The position numbers and the translations under genes were made by a program. A stretch of 64,000 nt of DNA, taken from contig DAITBA010000001.1 of NCBI GenBank assembly GCA_036824005.1, positions 62,001 through 126,000 of the forward strand, given 5' to 3'. The stretch's first letter is position 1; each line of letters starts with the position of its first letter. The notes below the pieces were generated by a model. The model saw nothing but the letters and a program-made list of their open reading frames with translations, did not search any database and was not told the DNA's origin. Below, in pieces: positions 52,890 to 62,986 of this stretch. The DNA comes from DAITBA01 sp036824005 (GTDB taxonomy: Bacteria; Pseudomonadota; Gammaproteobacteria; Burkholderiales; Rhodocyclaceae).

Positions 52890-54294
52890 ATGCTGCAATT
52901 GAGCTTGAATTCCGCTGCCGAGATACCACTGGTGGAGCAGATCGTATCGGCGCTGCAGACGCATATCGACGACCGGGTGCTGCGTCCCGGGATGCGCATA
53001 CCGCCGATTCGCCGATTCGCGGCGAACCACGGCGTGAGCCGCTTTACTGTTGTGGAGGCCTACGACCGCCTGGTGGCGCTGGGCTATCTGCAGCCGCGCC
53101 GGGGCTCCGGATTCTACGTAGCGCCGCGGCCTTCCCGGGTACCCGAGGTGGAAGCACCACGGGTGGACCGTGCCATCGACGCCGCCTGGCTCATGCGCGA
53201 GATGGTCAACGAGGCGCCGGGCCGCGTGCTCGCGGGCCGCGGCTGCCTGCCGCAGAGCTGGATGGACGAGGACAGTGTCTTGCGGCAACTGCGTGCGCTG
53301 ACCCGCTCCGCCGACACCCGCATCACGGGTTATGGCACCCCCGAGGGCTATGCGCCGCTGCGCCAGCAGTTGCAGTTCCGTCTGGCCGAATGGGGCATCT
53401 CCGCCCACCCGAAGCAGATCGTTCTTACCCACGGTGCAACCCAGGCTCTGGACCTCGTGGCGCGCTACTTCGTGCGCAGCGGCGAGTGTGTGCTGGTGGA
53501 CGATCCCGGCTACTGGAACCTGTTCGCCAACCTGCGCCTGTACGGCGCGCGATTGATCGGCGTGCCACGCACCGCCCAAGGGCCGGATACGGCGGCGCTG
53601 GAGCGCTTGCTCGAGGAGTACCACCCGAAACTGTTTTTCACTCAGTCGGTGCTACACAACCCGACAGCGTCGAACATCGCTGCTTCGGTGGCCCACCGTG
53701 TGCTGCAACTGGCGGAAAAGCACGGCTTGCTGATCGTCGACGACGATGCTTTCGGAGATTTTCAGCCCAGTCCGACAACACGGCTTGCCGCGCTCGACCA
53801 ACTCGAGCGCGTCGTCTATATCGGCAGTTTTTCGAAGACGGTGTCCGGCAATCTTCGGGTCGGCTATCTCGCCTGCCAGGCGGACTTGGCACAGGCGCTG
53901 ACGGACGTAAAAATCGTTTCCTGCCTTGCAAGTTCCGAGTTCGCCGAGCGCCTTGCCTACAGAATGGTCACCGAAGGGCACTACCGTCGGCTGGTCGAGC
54001 GTTTCCAGGGGCGGCTCGCGGAGGGCACAGCGGCAACGCTGCGCATGCTGGAGCGGCTGGGATTGGTCGTGGATGCGGAGCCGGAAGGCGGGATGTTCGT
54101 CTGGGCCAGAGCGCCCAGCCTCGACGACGCCGCTGCGCTCGCGCAGCGGCGTCGTCGCTGAAAGTATCGTCCTCGCGCCCGGCAATGTCTTCCGCCCCCA
54201 AACGCAACCCTCGCCCTGGCTGCGATTCAACGTCGCGGTGTCGGCCGACCGTCGGCTCGAGCGGTTTCTGGCGCGATCGCTGGATCAGCAGTAA
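52890..54294 (+). pseudogene. MocR-type (GntR-aminotransferase) regulator, frameshifted near the 3' end
   Basis: N-terminal GntR winged HTH (GMRIPPIRRFAANHGVSRFT) and class I aminotransferase domain with GYGTPEGYAPLRQQL, DDPGYWNLF, HNPTASNIAASV, and PLP-Lys in GSFSKTVSGNLRVGYL. The first frame ends at a TGA (54159-54161) after LDDAAALAQRRRR. The missing C-terminus continues in the +1 frame: VVAESIVLAPGNVFRPQ through PSPWLRFNVAVSADRRLERFL to the stop at 54292. One base too many explains it. The break lies in a 36-nt palindrome, so a sequencing error is possible. Divergent from tetR. Confidence 0.85.
54122..54157. repeat. 36-nt palindrome at the MocR frameshift
   Basis: Seventeen-base arms (54122-54138, 54141-54157) are exact inverted repeats around TC. 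It falls inside the aminotransferase coding region at the point where the reading frame is lost. Confidence 0.85.
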
Positions 54295-54344
54295 CACCCG
54301 CCCGGCCGGCAGCGTCCGATGGGCGCAGCACCGCGATGGGGTCG

Positions 54345-55034
54345 CTACCTGCCATCGCCGCGCTTCGTTGCCGGCGAGCCATCACGCTGCGCCTGCGCGG
54401 CGGCAAGGGATGCCGCATCGGCTATCTGAAGGGCGAGCGCGGAGATTTGGCGCTTTCCTTCCTTGGTCGCGGTCTCTGGCGATCGGGCGAGCATCGCGGA
54501 GCCTGTCTTCTCCGCACCCCCCGCGACGGCCAAGGTGGTTGACTCGGGGTTCGTACGTCTGTCTCCCGGAGCCGATTCCTGCCGACTGGTAGCCGAGGCA
54601 TGTGCGGCGCTTGCCCGGGCCGCCCCATCCGAACCCGCTTTGTGTGGCGTGCAGACCCGGTCGAACAGCTTCTCATCGTAAGTGCCTGCGGGCACCACCG
54701 CATGCTGCGGATCGGCGATGCGCTCCTCGCGGACCGGCGCCTGGTCCGTGCCGAGGTAGATCCGACGCACGACGGCGAAGGTGCGGGCAGCGCAATCGTA
54801 GTGGTTGAGCACCTCGACGATGGCATAGCGTCGTCCCGATGCCGCCTCGGTGGCCGCGTCGGACATGGCCACGCGGCTCCAGGCCACGTGCTTGCCGCCC
54901 TCAAGGCGGCCGACGCGAGCGCGATCGATGTCGACGCGCTTGTCCCGATCCTGGGCCACTGTCTGCCAGTTCGCGGCGTGCGCACACGGAACGAGGAAGA
55001 GTGCGGTGGCGATGATCGACGATGTCATGCGCAT
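54345..55034 (-). CDS. surface-adhesin protein E-like exported protein
   Basis: About 229 residues. Signal peptide (IIATALFLVPCAHAANWQ), then a compact domain with WQTVAQDRDKRVDIDRARVG, KHVAWSRVAMS, YAIVEVLNHYDCAARTFAVV and RRIYLGTDQAPVREERI, the pattern of small surface-adhesin E (CNP1-like) proteins. The C-terminal half is low-complexity Ala/Ser/Glu. Starts at 55040 or earlier (to 55115) are possible, but the ATG at 55034 leads straight into the signal. Role unknown; adhesion is only a family name. Confidence 0.72.
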   Translation of the reverse strand: MRMTSSIIATALFLVPCAHAANWQTVAQDRDKRVDIDRARVGRLEGGKHVAWSRVAMSDAATEAASGRRYAIVEVLNHYDCAARTFAVVRRIYLGTDQAPVREERIADPQHAVVPAGTYDEKLFDRVCTPHKAGSDGAARASAAHASATSRQESAPGDRRTNPESTTLAVAGGAEKTGSAMLARSPETATKEGKRQISALALQIADAASLAAAQAQRDGSPATKRGDGR

Positions 55035-55197
55035 GTGGGCATCCGGCCTGACTGGCACGGGCAGAGTTCGACTGTTGTTGCGGTACATGGGAGCATTTTC
55101 GGAACGGTGGGCCACGCACTTTAGCCGCCGGCAAGCGCCTCGTCCCCCGGACAGTGGCGACTTGCGCCCTCTGCCCGGCGCGTCCCCGGGCTCGCCC

Positions 55198-55226
55198 TTG
55201 CATTCGCGACCGCTTTCCAGTAGCGT
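55198..55226 (+). promoter_or_regulatory. candidate thiC promoter
   Basis: TTGCAT (55198-55203), 17-bp spacer and TAGCGT (55221-55226) give a weak sigma-70-like arrangement, with expected start near 55233 just before the riboswitch aptamer. The rest of the gap 55035-55197 shows nothing recognisable. Confidence 0.35.
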
Positions 55227-55243
55227 GTCCCGATGACGTTGGG

Positions 55244-55386
55244 GGTCCTGGGGGCGCCGGCTTCGTTTCCGTGCGCCGCCGGGTGAGAGATACCCTTTGA
55301 ACCTGATCCGGGTAATGCCGGCGCAGGGAAGCGTGAGTCAGTTGCCCTGCTCCCTCCTTGCGTACGATCCCCGGCAAGGAGACACC
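55244..55386 (+). promoter_or_regulatory. TPP riboswitch with SD-sequestering expression platform
   Basis: THI-box aptamer at about 55244-55332: CCTGGGGGCGCC, the pyrimidine-sensor GGGTGAGAGATACCC, then GAACCTGATCCGGGTAATGC and CGGCGCAGGGA. Downstream, CTCCTTGC (55354-55361) can pair with GCAAGGAG (55374-55381), which contains the thiC SD; alternatively GCAGGG in aptamer helix P1 can pair with CCCTGC (55345-55350). This suggests translational OFF control by thiamine pyrophosphate. Confidence 0.93.
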
Positions 55387-57258
<1,872 letters not shown>

Positions 57259-57280
57259 CCAAGCAGATGTTTCGTTCATA

Positions 57281-57400
57281 GCACCAAGAGCACCAAGGAC
57301 AGGGAGGACGCTCGCAACTGCCCTGAGGACGGGTCACCAGTCGGCAGCTGAACGAATTACACATCACGCATCCTCGCATGCCTTGGTGTCCATGGTGGTG
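57281..57400. repeat. possible dispersed intergenic repeat (CACCAAGG type)
   Basis: The 158-bp gap between thiC and the hydrolase carries GCACCAAGAGCACCAAGGAC (57281-57300) and, about 80 bp on, CCTTGGTG-TCCATGGTGGTG (57381-57400). The 8-bp CACCAAGG/CCTTGGTG ends are inverted. Similar CACCAAGGACACC strings occur between genes in many proteobacteria, but multiplicity cannot be seen here. Confidence 0.35.
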
Positions 57401-57416
57401 AACAGCCGTTTTGCAG

Positions 57417-58259
57417 ATGCCCGAAACCCTACTCACCATCGGCAAGCTGGCCCTTGCGGGCTATCTGACCGTCATCGCCCTCACCTGGTTGATGCAGGAC
57501 AACCTGATATTTCTTCCCCAGCCGCTAGAAGGGGATGCGTTGCGCGCGATCGCGGCGCGGCACCCACGCGCAGAGGAAGTCCGACTTGCTGCCGATGGCG
57601 ACGTCAGCCTGCACGGCTGGCTGCTCAAAGGCGATGTGCATGCGCCACTGCTGATTTACTTCGGCGGCAACGCCGAGGAAGTGTCCTGGCTGCTCGGTGA
57701 AGCGCGGCACTTCGCCGGCCACGCCCTGCTGCTGATGAACTATCGCGGCTACGGCGGCAGCAGCGGCAAACCGGGAGCCAATGCCCTGCTGGCCGACGCG
57801 CTGCGCGTCTACGATTTCGGCGCCGGGCGGCCGGACGTCGATCCGGCACACATCGTCGTCATGGGCCGCAGCCTGGGCAGTGCCATGGCAGCACACGTCG
57901 CAGCGCGTCGCCGCGTCGCCGCCGTCGTCCTCGTCTCCCCCCTCGACAGCGCCGCCGAACTCGGACGTCATCACTACCCCTACCTGCCGGTGTCATGGCT
58001 GCTGCACCAGCGATTCGACCCGTTGGCCGACGCACCCCACGTCGATGCCCCGCTGCTGACCATCGTCGCCGAGCGTGACAGCGTCATTCCGGTGGGTCAC
58101 TCCCGGCGGCTTTTCGATGCCTGGCACGGCCCCAAGTCATGGCACGAGGTTGCCGGCGCAAATCACAACGACCTCTCCGACCGGCCTATCTATTGGCAGG
58201 CGATCGGCGAATTCATCGCCAGCGTCGCCAGCCGGTCCGCAAGCGCGCCGACGAAGTAG
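57417..58259 (+). CDS. alpha/beta hydrolase, membrane-anchored (BEM46/YfhR-like)
   Basis: 280 residues with an N-terminal hydrophobic anchor (TIGKLALAGYLTVIALTWLM) and a hydrolase fold: LIYFGGNAEEVSWLL oxyanion region, NYRGYGGSSGKPG, nucleophile in MGRSLGSAMAAHVAARR, acid Asp in VAERDSVIPVGHS and His in GANHNDLS. Substrate unknown. The ATG at 57417 is used over a TTG two codons earlier. Confidence 0.88.
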   Translation: MPETLLTIGKLALAGYLTVIALTWLMQDNLIFLPQPLEGDALRAIAARHPRAEEVRLAADGDVSLHGWLLKGDVHAPLLIYFGGNAEEVSWLLGEARHFAGHALLLMNYRGYGGSSGKPGANALLADALRVYDFGAGRPDVDPAHIVVMGRSLGSAMAAHVAARRRVAAVVLVSPLDSAAELGRHHYPYLPVSWLLHQRFDPLADAPHVDAPLLTIVAERDSVIPVGHSRRLFDAWHGPKSWHEVAGANHNDLSDRPIYWQAIGEFIASVASRSASAPTK

Positions 58260-58289
58260 AATGTCCACTTTGGACCCCGGCCAACCACC

Positions 58290-58525
58290 ATGAGCGCGAC
58301 GGCGCTGCCCGAACTGTCCCTGATCGAAACCCGCGTGCTCGGCGTGCTGGTGGAAAAGCAGCTCACCGTGCCCGACACCTACCCGCTGACGCTGAACGCG
58401 CTCGTCGCCGGCTGCAATCAGAAAACGAGCCGCGATCCGGTGCTCAACACCACCGAAGGCGAGGTTCAGGCGGCGCTCGACGCGCTGCGCGCAGCCGCGT
58501 TTCAGCACATCAGTTGGCGCGACGG
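58290..58525 (+). pseudogene. yceH: YceH (DUF480) N-terminal fragment, truncated by a transposase remnant
   Basis: The first about 75 residues are clearly YceH: LSLIETRVLGVLVEKQLTVP, YPLTLNALVAGCNQKTSRDP and EGEVQAALDALRAAAF. Family members are usually over 200 residues with two winged-helix domains. Homology stops near 58510-58530, after which the frame runs into sequence matching a transposase C-terminus. The gene is therefore broken, and no second half is seen downstream. Confidence 0.85.
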
Positions 58526-58534
58526 CACCAACGA

Positions 58535-58838
58535 GGGGAGGGCGGCGGGGATTCCATCACCATGCGAGCCTGAGCATTACGGCCTACGGCTTTCTGATCG
58601 CCGAACGGCTGACCCGCCGTGCCACCGAGGACAGCAAAACAATCCATCCGCAGCGTCCTGCAGCGCGAAGCGCCTGCCCTTCCCGCAGATTACAGCCCTC
58701 GTGGAAGTCCGGCGCGCGCAAAGACACATACCAAACTCGACCACCACGCTGCGCCACCAGATCCGTGCTCAGCTACTCAAACGCATGCCACGCTGTCCGT
58801 GCTGCGGCCATCAAAACGCACAACTTCACTTATGACAC
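58535..58838 (+). mobile_element. decayed transposase 3' fragment (IS701-like DDE)
   Basis: Pieces of a transposase C-terminus occur in successive frames: GFHHHASLSITAYGFLIAER (from about 58549), ALPADYSPRGSPAR (about 58675), then QRHIPNSTTTLRHQIRAQ and RMPRCPCCG (to about 58808). The order and spacing fit the end of one gene with two frameshifts. The IS701-like label is from memory of the HHHA...PRGSP...CPCCG pattern. No terminal inverted repeats identified. Confidence 0.65.
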
Positions 58839-58944
58839 AGTAGTGCTAATACCTGGTCAGTGGCAAGAGCGGCTAACGCTACTGCACTGAGTAACCCCAA
58901 GATCTGCTCATCACGCTGTAGCGAGAGGGCACACCGCCCCTTCG

Positions 58945-59901
58945 CTACATCCAAGATTCACGGCGTTGTCTGAACCATTCAACCGTGCGCCGCAACCCGT
59001 CATCTACAGAGTAAGGCGGACACCATCCGAGCGTGTCGCGGATCTTGCTGCTGTCGACACATAGCGAGCCAACTAAACGTTCGACTTCCGCGTGCCTCCC
59101 AGCCAACCGACCCGCCAGCTCGATCAGGGCCTCGGGCACCGGTATCAAACGACTTTGCCTGTTCATGACGGTCGCAATCCGGCGGATAAGCTCCGGCGTA
59201 GACAGGTCCTCGCCGTCACTCAGGAGGAACGTCTCGCCCGCCGCCGCTGGGTGCTCGAGACAGGTGGCGATCGCATCGCACAGATTGCCCACGAAGAGCA
59301 GGCTGCGACGATTCTCGATGCGGCCGAACGGCAGGGGCAGGCCGCGGTCCACGCCGCGCAACAGACGCAGGAAATTCGCCTTCACCTCTGGGCCGTAGAT
59401 GAGCGGCGGGCGCAGGACGACGACCTCGAGCCCGGTTTCGCGCGCGATCCGGTGCAGGGCCTGCTCGGCCTCCCATTTCGAGACGCCGTATGGATCCGCC
59501 GGGGCGGGTACATCCTCCTCGCGGTACGGCGCCCCATGCGTCTGCTCGCCATTCACCTTGATCGAGCTGAGATACACCAGCCGCTTCACGCCGGCCTGCG
59601 CGGCCTGCAGCACCAAGCGCTCGGTGCCGGCGACGTTCACTTGCCGGAACGCCGCCAGCGGATCCGCGGCGATGTCGCGCATGACATGCACGCGTGCGGC
59701 GAGGTGAACCACGGATTCGATGTCGGCGAGTGCCGCCGCCCAGTCGGTGCGCGCGTCGATATCGCCGACGCAGGCCGTTTCCACGCCCGCCGCGGTGTCG
59801 CTTTGGCGCACGGCGGCGCGCACCGCATGGCCGCGTGCCGCGAGGATCGGAATTAGGGCGCGGCCGACGAAGCCGTTGGCACCGGTGACGAGCACGTTCA
59901 A
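58945..59901 (-). CDS. NAD-dependent epimerase/reductase (WbpV-like SDR)
   Basis: 318 residues: VTGANGFVGRALIPILAARGH, HLAARVHVMRDIAADPL, YLSSIKVNGE, catalytic YGVSKWEAEQAL, and LRPPLIYGPEVKANF. The HVMRD and KANFLRLLR blocks are typical of the O-antigen SDRs acting with WbpM/WecA-like partners as 4-ketoreductases or 4-epimerases of UDP-GlcNAc derivatives. Last gene of the minus-strand polysaccharide operon. Exact sugar uncertain. Confidence 0.9.
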   Translation of the reverse strand: MNVLVTGANGFVGRALIPILAARGHAVRAAVRQSDTAAGVETACVGDIDARTDWAAALADIESVVHLAARVHVMRDIAADPLAAFRQVNVAGTERLVLQAAQAGVKRLVYLSSIKVNGEQTHGAPYREEDVPAPADPYGVSKWEAEQALHRIARETGLEVVVLRPPLIYGPEVKANFLRLLRGVDRGLPLPFGRIENRRSLLFVGNLCDAIATCLEHPAAAGETFLLSDGEDLSTPELIRRIATVMNRQSRLIPVPEALIELAGRLAGRHAEVERLVGSLCVDSSKIRDTLGWCPPYSVDDGLRRTVEWFRQRRESWM

Positions 59902-59911
59902 GGCGCTGCCC

Positions 59912-61030
59912 TCAGCGCCGCCACACGGTGCGGTTCACGTAGTCCGTGTAGCTCAGGATCAGCCGCACCACCTTCTTCGAGACGTTGTCCGGGGCGTAGT
60001 CGGGCACCAAGCGGAAGGTCTGTCCCTCGCCGTGCTGGCGGCGCACCATCTCGACCGCCTCGAGCACGCGCTCGGCCGTGAGGCCGCACATGACGAGCGT
60101 CGCCTCGTCCATGCCCTCGGGGCGCTCGTGCGCCTCGCGCAGCGTGACCGCGGGGAAACCCAGGATCGAGGATTCCTCCGTGATCGTGCCGCTGTCCGAG
60201 AGCACGCAGGCCGCGCTCATCTGCAGCTTGACGTAATCGAAGAAACCCATCGCCTTCATGAAGCGCACGCGCGCGTCGGCGGCGCCGATGCCGGCGTCCT
60301 GGAGGCGCTTCATGGTGCGCGGGTGGGTCGAGACGATCACCGGCAGGGCGTGGCGTGCCGCGAGCGCCTCCAGCGTCGCGACCAGCTCGCGCAGCCGCGC
60401 CGGATCATCGACGTTCTCTTCGCGGTGTGCGCTCACGAGGAAGTAGCGTCCGGGCGCAAGCGCAAGCCGCGCGAGCACGTCGGACGCGTCGATGCCCGGC
60501 CGGTAGTGCTCGAGGACCTCGCGCATCGGCGAGCCGGTCTTGATCACCGTTTCGGGCCGGATCCCGGAGGCGACGAGGTACCGCCGCGCGTGCTCGGTGT
60601 AGGGCAGGTTGATGTCGCTCGTGTGATCGACGATGCGCCGGTTCACCTCCTCCGGCACGCGCTCGTCGAAGCTGCGGTTGCCCGCTTCCATGTGGAAGAT
60701 CGGAATCTTGAGGCGCTTGGCGCAGATCGAGGCGAGACAGCTGTTGGTGTCGCCGAGCAGTAGCAGCGCCTCCGGCCTCTCGCGCGCGAGCACCTCGTAG
60801 GCGCGCGCAAGGATGTTGCCGAGCGTTTCGCCGAGGTTCGCTCCGGGGGTGTCGAGGAAGTGATCGGGGCAGCGGATCTCGAGCTCGCGAAAGAACACCT
60901 CGTTGAGCTCGTAGTCGTAGTTCTGGCCGGTGTGCACCAGCACGTGTTCGACGCAGGCATCGAGCTCGTGGATCACGCGCGAGAGCTTGATGAGCTCGGG
61001 CCGGGTGCCGACCAGTGTCATGACCTTCAT
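59912..61030 (-). CDS. fnlC: UDP-N-acetyl-L-fucosamine synthase (UDP-GlcNAc 2-epimerase family)
   Basis: WecB-family enzyme of 372 residues: MKVMTLVGTRPELIKL, HTGQNYDYELNEVFF, LLLLGDTNSCLA, HMEAGNRSFDERVPEEVNRRIVDH, LVSAHREENVDDP, and SDSGTITEESSILGFP. The substrate branch is assigned to the FnlC/WbjD/CapG type because fnlA and fnlB homologues lie directly upstream; RPELIKLS and MEAGNRSFDERVPEE also differ from WecB. It makes UDP-L-FucNAc from UDP-N-acetyl-L-pneumosamine. Confidence 0.9.
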   Translation of the reverse strand: MKVMTLVGTRPELIKLSRVIHELDACVEHVLVHTGQNYDYELNEVFFRELEIRCPDHFLDTPGANLGETLGNILARAYEVLARERPEALLLLGDTNSCLASICAKRLKIPIFHMEAGNRSFDERVPEEVNRRIVDHTSDINLPYTEHARRYLVASGIRPETVIKTGSPMREVLEHYRPGIDASDVLARLALAPGRYFLVSAHREENVDDPARLRELVATLEALAARHALPVIVSTHPRTMKRLQDAGIGAADARVRFMKAMGFFDYVKLQMSAACVLSDSGTITEESSILGFPAVTLREAHERPEGMDEATLVMCGLTAERVLEAVEMVRRQHGEGQTFRLVPDYAPDNVSKKVVRLILSYTDYVNRTVWRR

Positions 61031-61046
61031 CGCGTTCTCCCGGCCG

Positions 61047-62114
61047 CTAGCGCAGCAGCTCGCCCGCTTCGGCGAGATCCACGTCCTCGATCATCAGCCG
61101 GTGCTGGCGCAGGAGCGCGATCGTGCCCGCGAGATCGAGCACCGTGTCGTCGGAGCTGAACTCCTTCGTGAGCCCGCCCGGTTCGTCCCAGGCGCCGTCG
61201 CGCAGCTCCGGCAGCATGGGCCGGATCGCGTAATAGTCGCCGCGGCGCACGGTGTGGTGGATCTCTTCCTCCGAGACCATGATCTCGTGCATCTTCTCGC
61301 CCGGGCGGATGCCGATCACCTTGAGGGCGATGTCGCGGCTGCCGATGAGCGCCCGAGCGAGGTTCTCCACCGTCGCGGCGGGCGCGCGCGGCACGTAGGT
61401 CTCGCCGGCACGCGCCTCCCTGAGCGCCGTGAACACGGTATCCACCGCCTGCTCGAGCGAGAGCAGGAAGCGCGTCATCTGCGGGTGGGTGAGCGTCACC
61501 GGACCGCCGCTGCGGATCTGGTCGTGGAACACCGGAATCACCGAGCCGCGCGAGGCGAGCACGTTGCCGTAGCGCACGCAGACGAAGCGCGTGCGCCGGT
61601 TGAGGATGTTGGCGGAGACGAAGATGCGCTCCTGCAGCGACTTGGTCATCCCCATGACATTGACCGGCTTGCACGCCTTGTCGGTGCTGATGCCGATCAC
61701 GCTGTCCACCGGGTAGCCGTTCTCCTCGATGGCGCGCACGATGTTGAAGGCGCCGACGCAGTTGGTCTGGATCGCCTGCATGGGGAAATACTCGCAGGTC
61801 GGGACCTGCTTCAGCGCCGCGGCGTTCACCACGATGTCCGCGCCGCGCACCGCGGAGCACATGTCCTCGTAGGCACGCACGTCGCCGATGCGAAACTCGA
61901 GCACGTTCACGAAGTTGTTGTAGATCACGTCGTCGGTGCTCACGCGCCGGTGCAGGTAGTCGAGCCGCATCTCGTGCTGCTTTGCCTCGTCGCGCGAGAG
62001 CACGATCACCTTGCGCGGCGTGCCGAGCTCGCCGCCGAGCACGCGGCGCACGAACGTCTTGCCCATGGAGCCGGTACCGCCGGTCACCAGAATCGTCTTG
62101 CCTTCGAAGATCAT
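61047..62114 (-). CDS. fnlA: UDP-GlcNAc 4,6-dehydratase/5-epimerase (FnlA/WbjB/CapE)
   Basis: 355-residue SDR: TILVTGGTGSMGKTFVRRVL, FRIGDVRAYEDMC, NAAALKQVPTCEYFPMQAI, and STDKACKPVNVMGMTKSLQER, with Met in place of the SDR Tyr (SMK triad). The GTGSMGKTFV start and C-terminal EKMHEIMVSEEEIHHT are FnlA/CapE-specific. Begins UDP-L-FucNAc synthesis. The ATG at 62114 overlaps the fnlB stop (ATGA); the longer reading to 62231 is rejected. Confidence 0.93.
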   Translation of the reverse strand: MIFEGKTILVTGGTGSMGKTFVRRVLGGELGTPRKVIVLSRDEAKQHEMRLDYLHRRVSTDDVIYNNFVNVLEFRIGDVRAYEDMCSAVRGADIVVNAAALKQVPTCEYFPMQAIQTNCVGAFNIVRAIEENGYPVDSVIGISTDKACKPVNVMGMTKSLQERIFVSANILNRRTRFVCVRYGNVLASRGSVIPVFHDQIRSGGPVTLTHPQMTRFLLSLEQAVDTVFTALREARAGETYVPRAPAATVENLARALIGSRDIALKVIGIRPGEKMHEIMVSEEEIHHTVRRGDYYAIRPMLPELRDGAWDEPGGLTKEFSSDDTVLDLAGTIALLRQHRLMIEDVDLAEAGELLR

Positions 62115-62986
62115 TGCGGGTTTCCTCTTTCTCGTATTTCTTGCGCGAGCTCGTCGAGCATGGCGTCCCAGGACGGCGGGGCGTAGCCGGTGCGCGCGTT
62201 GAAGCGGCTGCCGTCGAGGCGGCGATCGCACACGAAGCGCTCATCGCGCTCGATCGCGAGCTCGCGCCGGCCGAGCTTCGCGGTGAGCTCGGTGAGCAGG
62301 ACGTACTTGGAGATCGGCGCCGACGCGACCTGCCACACGCCGGACAGGTCCACCCATTGCGTCAGCACGCGCTCGATGATGCGCGCCATCTCCGTGGTGG
62401 TGAAGCCGGTGTAGAGCGCGCGGTCGAAGCCGCGGATGGTGCCGCGCTGGGCGAGATACCACTCGATCAGGCTCGCCTTGCGCGCGAGCTCCAGCCCGAT
62501 GATCGAGGTGCGCAGCGTGACGCAGCCCTCGTCGCCCACTTCGCCCAGGTACTTGCTGATGCCGTAGAGATCCGTGGCATCGGCGACGTCGTCCTCGGTA
62601 TAGCCGCCGCGGGTGCCGGCGAAGACGCAGTCGGTGCTGAGGTGCACCAGGCGCGCGCCGAGCATGCGGCAGGCGAGCGCGAGCCGGTGCGGCAGCAGCG
62701 CGTTGATCTCCAGGCTCGGGATCGACTCCTTCGCCGTGGCCCGTTGCTTCACGATGCCGACTGCATTGATCACGGCCTGCGGCCGAAACTCCGACAGCAC
62801 TTCGATCAGCCGGTCGGTCGCGCGCACGTCGATGCCGGCGTAGCTGTTGCCGGCATGGAACAGCCCATATGCCGCATAGGCGCCGAGATCCTGGCGCAGG
62901 GTGACACGGGCGTCGTGGCAGGGCTCGAAATGGCGCAGCAGCCGGTGTCCCAGCATGCCGTCGCCGCCCAAGATCAGGATGCGCAT
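62111..62986 (-). CDS. fnlB: SDR reductase of the UDP-L-FucNAc pathway (FnlB-like)
   Basis: 291-residue RmlD-like SDR: MRILILGGDGMLGHRLLRHF, NAVGIVKQRATAKES, HLSTDCVFAGTRGGYTE and YGISKYLGEV, with LRTSIIGLEL. The IVKQR and DCVFAG blocks match FnlB/WbjC, the second enzyme of UDP-L-FucNAc synthesis. WbjC and CapF often carry a C-terminal cupin domain; this copy ends without one. Start ATG 62986 lies inside the 3' end of the upstream glycosyltransferase gene (13-nt overlap). Confidence 0.88.
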   Translation of the reverse strand: MRILILGGDGMLGHRLLRHFEPCHDARVTLRQDLGAYAAYGLFHAGNSYAGIDVRATDRLIEVLSEFRPQAVINAVGIVKQRATAKESIPSLEINALLPHRLALACRMLGARLVHLSTDCVFAGTRGGYTEDDVADATDLYGISKYLGEVGDEGCVTLRTSIIGLELARKASLIEWYLAQRGTIRGFDRALYTGFTTTEMARIIERVLTQWVDLSGVWQVASAPISKYVLLTELTAKLGRRELAIERDERFVCDRRLDGSRFNARTGYAPPSWDAMLDELAQEIRERGNPQ

